8,606 bases of DNA, from the NCBI GenBank assembly GCA_002293295.1, contig DBCY01000175.1:1-8606 (forward strand), written 5' to 3'. The stretch is from Ruminococcus sp. UBA946 (GTDB lineage Bacteria; Bacillota; Clostridia; Oscillospirales; Ruminococcaceae). Of the stretch, positions 5,764-8,606 are shown in pieces. How positions within the stretch are numbered: position 1 is the first letter of the stretch; every line of letters begins with the position of its first letter. The notes beneath the pieces are model-generated. The model had not been told where the DNA came from, ran no database searches, and saw only the letters and a program-made list of their open reading frames with translations. A program made the position numbers and the translations under genes.

Positions 5764-8139
5764 ATGAAAAAATCAATTATCAAAAGAATGGCATGCATAT
5801 TTTCCGCTTTCTGCATGACGGCTTCGCTTGCCGCCTGCAACAGGGATGCGGAACCGCCGCTTGCTTCAAAGGACCATGTATTCAAAGCCGAGGAGCTTGA
5901 AATCCCGGTCGAGCTTACAAACATTAATTTTATACAAAGCGACGGCGAAAATATATATATTTACGGAACCATTGACGATAACAGCACCGATACCGATGAG
6001 AACGGCACGGAAATTTACAGCTGGTCAAGTACGGCAAAGCTTGTTATTATGGATATTAACGGCAGTCTCAAAAAGGATATTACTTTATCTGAAACCAGCA
6101 GCTCTTCCAATGAAACAATTCAAGTAAACAAATATGTTCAGGGAGCAACTATTGATAACAGCGGTAATCTGTATATGCTTGAGATTACTAATACATATAA
6201 CAACACAACATATGAATCAAATGAAGAATACAGCCTTTCTGTAATAAACGGGAACGGCGAAACCATCAAAACTATCGACTTGACTTTCCTGAAGGAAGAA
6301 TCCAATGATGAATACTTTTATTTAAGCGGTTTTACAGTAGACAACGCCGGTAATATTTATATTACAAACTCCAGCGGCATTTATGTTATCGACGGTAACG
6401 GCAGTCTGATTTTCACTATTGAGGGAGAACAGCAAAGCGATACGTCAGGCGAATACATTAACAGAATAAGCCGTACCGAAGACGGCAGAATCATTGCTTA
6501 CGGTTCAAAATGGGAAATGACGAACAATGAATATAAGACCGTCTCATTTTTCAATGAAATTGACATAAACGCAAAGGGTTACGGCAAAACCAATGAAACG
6601 ACAAAGGTATTCAATGATATTGCCGACGGTAAAAACGGTCACGACCTTATTCTTGTCTCAGATACCGCTCTAAGGGGATATGATATTGAAACCGACACAT
6701 ACTCCACCGTTATCGACTGGCTGCAGTCGGGATTTGACACCAACACGATGCAGTCTCCGATGATTTTAACGGACGGACGTATTATATGCGCGACCTATGA
6801 TTATACTTCAACCGGCAACGGTTATTCTTACAGCAATGCGGATATAAAGCTTTCATTACTTACAAAGGTTGCCCCTGCCGATGTTCCCGATAAAAAGCTT
6901 ATAAAAATCGTCTGCTGGTATCTGGATTTTGATTTGAAACGCCTTGCTACCGAGTTCAATAAAACAAATGAACAGTACCAAATCGAAATTGTTTCCTATA
7001 TGGAAGAGACCGGTTATGACAATGCCGTTACAAAGCTTAATAACGACCTTATTGCCGGAAATATACCTGACATCCTTGTTATGAATAATTCAATGCCCGT
7101 TGATAATTATATTGCAAAGGGACTGCTTGCCGATTTATATACTTTTATAGATGAAGACGCCGAAATAAGCAGGGAGGATTTCGTACCCAGCATACTTGAA
7201 GCATATTCGGTAAACGGCAAGCTGTATTCAATGATTACATCATTCAATATTTCAACGGTTGTCGGCAAAACATCGCTTGTAGGCGAAGAATCAGGATGGA
7301 CCATGGATGATTTCAGAAGTATTGCATCGGCAAATCCTGATAAGCAAATGTTTTCAATGCTGACAAAATCTGATTTTATTAACAATGCGCTGAATATGTC
7401 GCTTGATGATTTTATAAACCGGGAGACAGGCGAATGCAGCTTTAATACTCCTGAATTTATCAGCCTTCTTGAATATGCGAATGAATCGTTCCCCGATGAA
7501 ATTGATTATGAAGCATATTATAATTCAGGAAGGGATATTTACACGGAGCAGCAGGCGCAGTACAGAACGGGCGACGTATTGCTGGCGCAGCAGTGGCTGT
7601 CACGCTTTGTCGCTATAAAGGAAATGGAGCAGGGGCAGTTCGGAGAACCGATAACATTCATAGGCTTCCCAAGCTCGGAAGGCAACGGTTCATCCATTAG
7701 CGCCAGCTATGAATTTGCCATTATGTCAAAGGCTAAGAATCCCCAGGGAGCATGGGAGTTCTTAAGGTACTACTTCACCCCCGAATATCAGGATATTATG
7801 GAATATCAGTTCCCCGTCATAAATTCAGCCATGAAGCTCCAGATGGATAAAGCAAAGGAAAAACCGTATTATATGGACGGGGAAGAGAAGGTTGAATATG
7901 AGAATACCTACTGGATGAACAATAATGAATCAATAACCCTGGAAGTCAATACAGACGCCGACAACCAGAAGGTTCTTGACTTTATCAGCTCTGTAAAGAC
8001 GCCGCAAAGATATGACCAGGAGCTGACAAACATTATTAACGAAGAAACGGGAAGTTATTTTTCCGGACAGAAAAAAGCCGGAGAGGTTGCCGAAATTATT
8101 CAGAACCGGGTTTCAGTTTATGTCAATGAAGGCAGATAA
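5764..8139 (+). CDS. Lipoprotein: beta-propeller-like domain fused to family-1-type extracellular solute-binding domain (copy 2)
   Basis: 791 residues from ATG 5764, seven bases after a G-run site. It is a tandem paralogue of the preceding gene along its whole length, by eye about 70% identical in the C-terminal half and lower in the N-terminal half. Signal peptide and lipobox LAAC with Cys25. The propeller-like part runs to about residue 374 with the same D-x-x-G turns (VDNAGNIYI, TEDGRIIAYG, TDGRII). The solute-binding domain runs from D376 (DKKLIKIVCWYLD) to the end, with GNIPDI at 432-437, GAWEFLRYY with W664, and a shared C-terminal helix (SGQKKAGEVAEIIQNRVS). It lacks the long Ser-rich insert of copy 1; a shorter YDYTSTGNGYSYSN segment stands there. 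Its spacer carries a candidate promoter, so it may be expressed independently of the upstream genes. Ligand unknown; it is not obviously a pseudogene. Confidence 0.85.
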   Translation: MKKSIIKRMACIFSAFCMTASLAACNRDAEPPLASKDHVFKAEELEIPVELTNINFIQSDGENIYIYGTIDDNSTDTDENGTEIYSWSSTAKLVIMDINGSLKKDITLSETSSSSNETIQVNKYVQGATIDNSGNLYMLEITNTYNNTTYESNEEYSLSVINGNGETIKTIDLTFLKEESNDEYFYLSGFTVDNAGNIYITNSSGIYVIDGNGSLIFTIEGEQQSDTSGEYINRISRTEDGRIIAYGSKWEMTNNEYKTVSFFNEIDINAKGYGKTNETTKVFNDIADGKNGHDLILVSDTALRGYDIETDTYSTVIDWLQSGFDTNTMQSPMILTDGRIICATYDYTSTGNGYSYSNADIKLSLLTKVAPADVPDKKLIKIVCWYLDFDLKRLATEFNKTNEQYQIEIVSYMEETGYDNAVTKLNNDLIAGNIPDILVMNNSMPVDNYIAKGLLADLYTFIDEDAEISREDFVPSILEAYSVNGKLYSMITSFNISTVVGKTSLVGEESGWTMDDFRSIASANPDKQMFSMLTKSDFINNALNMSLDDFINRETGECSFNTPEFISLLEYANESFPDEIDYEAYYNSGRDIYTEQQAQYRTGDVLLAQQWLSRFVAIKEMEQGQFGEPITFIGFPSSEGNGSSISASYEFAIMSKAKNPQGAWEFLRYYFTPEYQDIMEYQFPVINSAMKLQMDKAKEKPYYMDGEEKVEYENTYWMNNNESITLEVNTDADNQKVLDFISSVKTPQRYDQELTNIINEETGSYFSGQKKAGEVAEIIQNRVSVYVNEGR

Positions 8140-8149
8140 AGTACATTGC

Positions 8150-8172
8150 CTTTAAAAACTAATCTTTTAAAG
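8150..8172 (+). promoter_or_regulatory. AT-rich inverted repeat after copy 2
   Basis: CTTTAAAA (8150-8157) and TTTTAAAG (8165-8172) form eight perfect pairs around a seven-base loop, starting ten bases after the stop codon. The stem is nearly all A-T and has no U-tract, so it would be a weak terminator at best. It could instead belong to the promoter region of the next gene. Confidence 0.35.
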
Positions 8173-8179
8173 TTAAACG

Positions 8180-8190
8180 ACTATAATATA
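8180..8190 (+). promoter_or_regulatory. Candidate -10 region for the downstream gene
   Basis: TATAAT at 8182-8187 sits inside ACTATAATATA, an 11-base word that also occurs at 5732-5742. The two copies lie 30 and 32 bases before their respective ATG codons. No clear -35 box is seen 16-18 bases upstream. The repeated word and position make a shared promoter type plausible, but a start near 8194 would leave a leader of only about 16 bases. Confidence 0.35.
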
Positions 8191-8209
8191 CGAAGGCGGT
8201 CAGGTCAAT

Positions 8210-8606
8210 ATGGAAATAATCAAATACCCGTCCGATATTGAGGTAGACAATGCAATTAAAAATGATGAACCTTTGCTTGCGGTTATATCCTTTGACGGCG
8301 AAAAAGCTTATGTTTCCCAAATTGACGACGCTGTTGAGCATCATATTCTGCTGATGAAATCGGGATATAAGGATACCGATATTGACCGGTTCTTCCGTAT
8401 AACCGCGGACAGTGAAGGTGCGGACTGGACTTTTATCTGTCCTCCTGATTACAGGAATATTGCATATAAAAACAAACGCATTGAAGCTTTTTACAAGGAT
8501 GGGTTTACCGTTATTTCAAATTTTCTGAACGAGCTGGGTTATCTTGTGGGAATTAATATTCCTAAACGTTACCGGCGTCATCTGATTAGGGCGTGTTCGA
8601 TAATTA
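8210..8606 (+). CDS. Unrecognised protein, 3' end beyond window (partial)
   Basis: An open frame from ATG 8210 runs to the window edge without a stop: 132 complete codons, beginning MEIIKYPSD. Ribosome binding candidates are AGG at 8202-8204 (five bases before the ATG) and AAGGCGG at 8193-8199. The visible part has no signal peptide or hydrophobic helix, so it looks cytoplasmic. The first 70 residues are acidic (a run rich in D and E including DGEKAYVSQIDDAVEHH). A WTFICPPDY stretch follows, then a basic segment, INIPKRYRRHLIRA, at about 115-128. Codon use and composition resemble the neighbouring genes. I do not recognise the family. A link to the lipoprotein genes is suggested only by strand and the 70-base gap. 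Confidence 0.7.
   Translation, partial: MEIIKYPSDIEVDNAIKNDEPLLAVISFDGEKAYVSQIDDAVEHHILLMKSGYKDTDIDRFFRITADSEGADWTFICPPDYRNIAYKNKRIEAFYKDGFTVISNFLNELGYLVGINIPKRYRRHLIRACSII

Noticed and set aside
5828..6127. Overlapping + strand 99-codon open frame inside copy 2
   Set aside because: It lies in another frame within the lipoprotein gene and has no ribosome binding site or coherent protein features.
3255..8139. Two near-identical genes as a transposon, CRISPR or assembly duplication
   Set aside because: No flanking terminal repeats, transposase or short spaced repeats are present. Divergence is spread over the whole length with many amino-acid and synonymous differences, so this is an old gene duplication.
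8159..8344. Small - strand open frame near the window end
   Set aside because: It overlaps the start of the + strand gene at 8210 and the spacer, has no evident ribosome binding site or recognisable product, and is better explained as a shadow.

Overview
The window looks like chromosomal DNA of a low-GC Gram-positive anaerobe, most likely a Clostridia member of the Ruminococcus/Oscillospiraceae kind. The basis is AT-rich sequence with purine-rich ribosome binding sites, two lipoproteins with LAAC lipoboxes, and an adaptor anchored by one N-terminal membrane segment instead of a Gram-negative export setting. The species assignment is inference only. All genes lie on the + strand and about 93% of the window is coding.

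Layout: (1) 4-1923, a HlyD/MacA-type membrane-fusion adaptor with a very long coiled-coil insert. (2) 1924-2077, a structured spacer with several inverted repeats. (3) 2078-3184, a membrane protein with a MacB-type extracellular core domain between only two membrane segments and without an ATG start. (4) 3177-3245, three consecutive perfect hairpins, the last enclosing the next gene's ribosome binding site. (5) 3255-5687 and (6) 5764-8139, two tandem paralogous lipoproteins of 810 and 791 residues. Each joins an N-terminal beta-propeller-like half to a C-terminal ABC-importer-type solute-binding domain. (7) 8210 to the window end, the first 132 codons of an unrecognised gene.

How they may work together: the first two proteins resemble parts of a MacAB/YknXYZ-type ABC export or mechanotransmission complex. 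However, neither an ATPase nor the FtsX three-helix permease domain is present, so these parts must be encoded outside the window or be missing. The two lipoproteins carry an importer-type binding domain, yet no importer permease lies between or beside them. The combination suggests a surface complex in which propeller-SBP lipoproteins supply ligand recognition to a MacB-like module. This is inference from gene order. The two lipoprotein genes have quite different 5' regions: tandem hairpins for the first, and a candidate promoter with palindromes for the second. This suggests separate control of near-duplicate receptors.

No RNA genes, CRISPR arrays, insertion sequences or classical GC-rich terminators with U-tracts were found.
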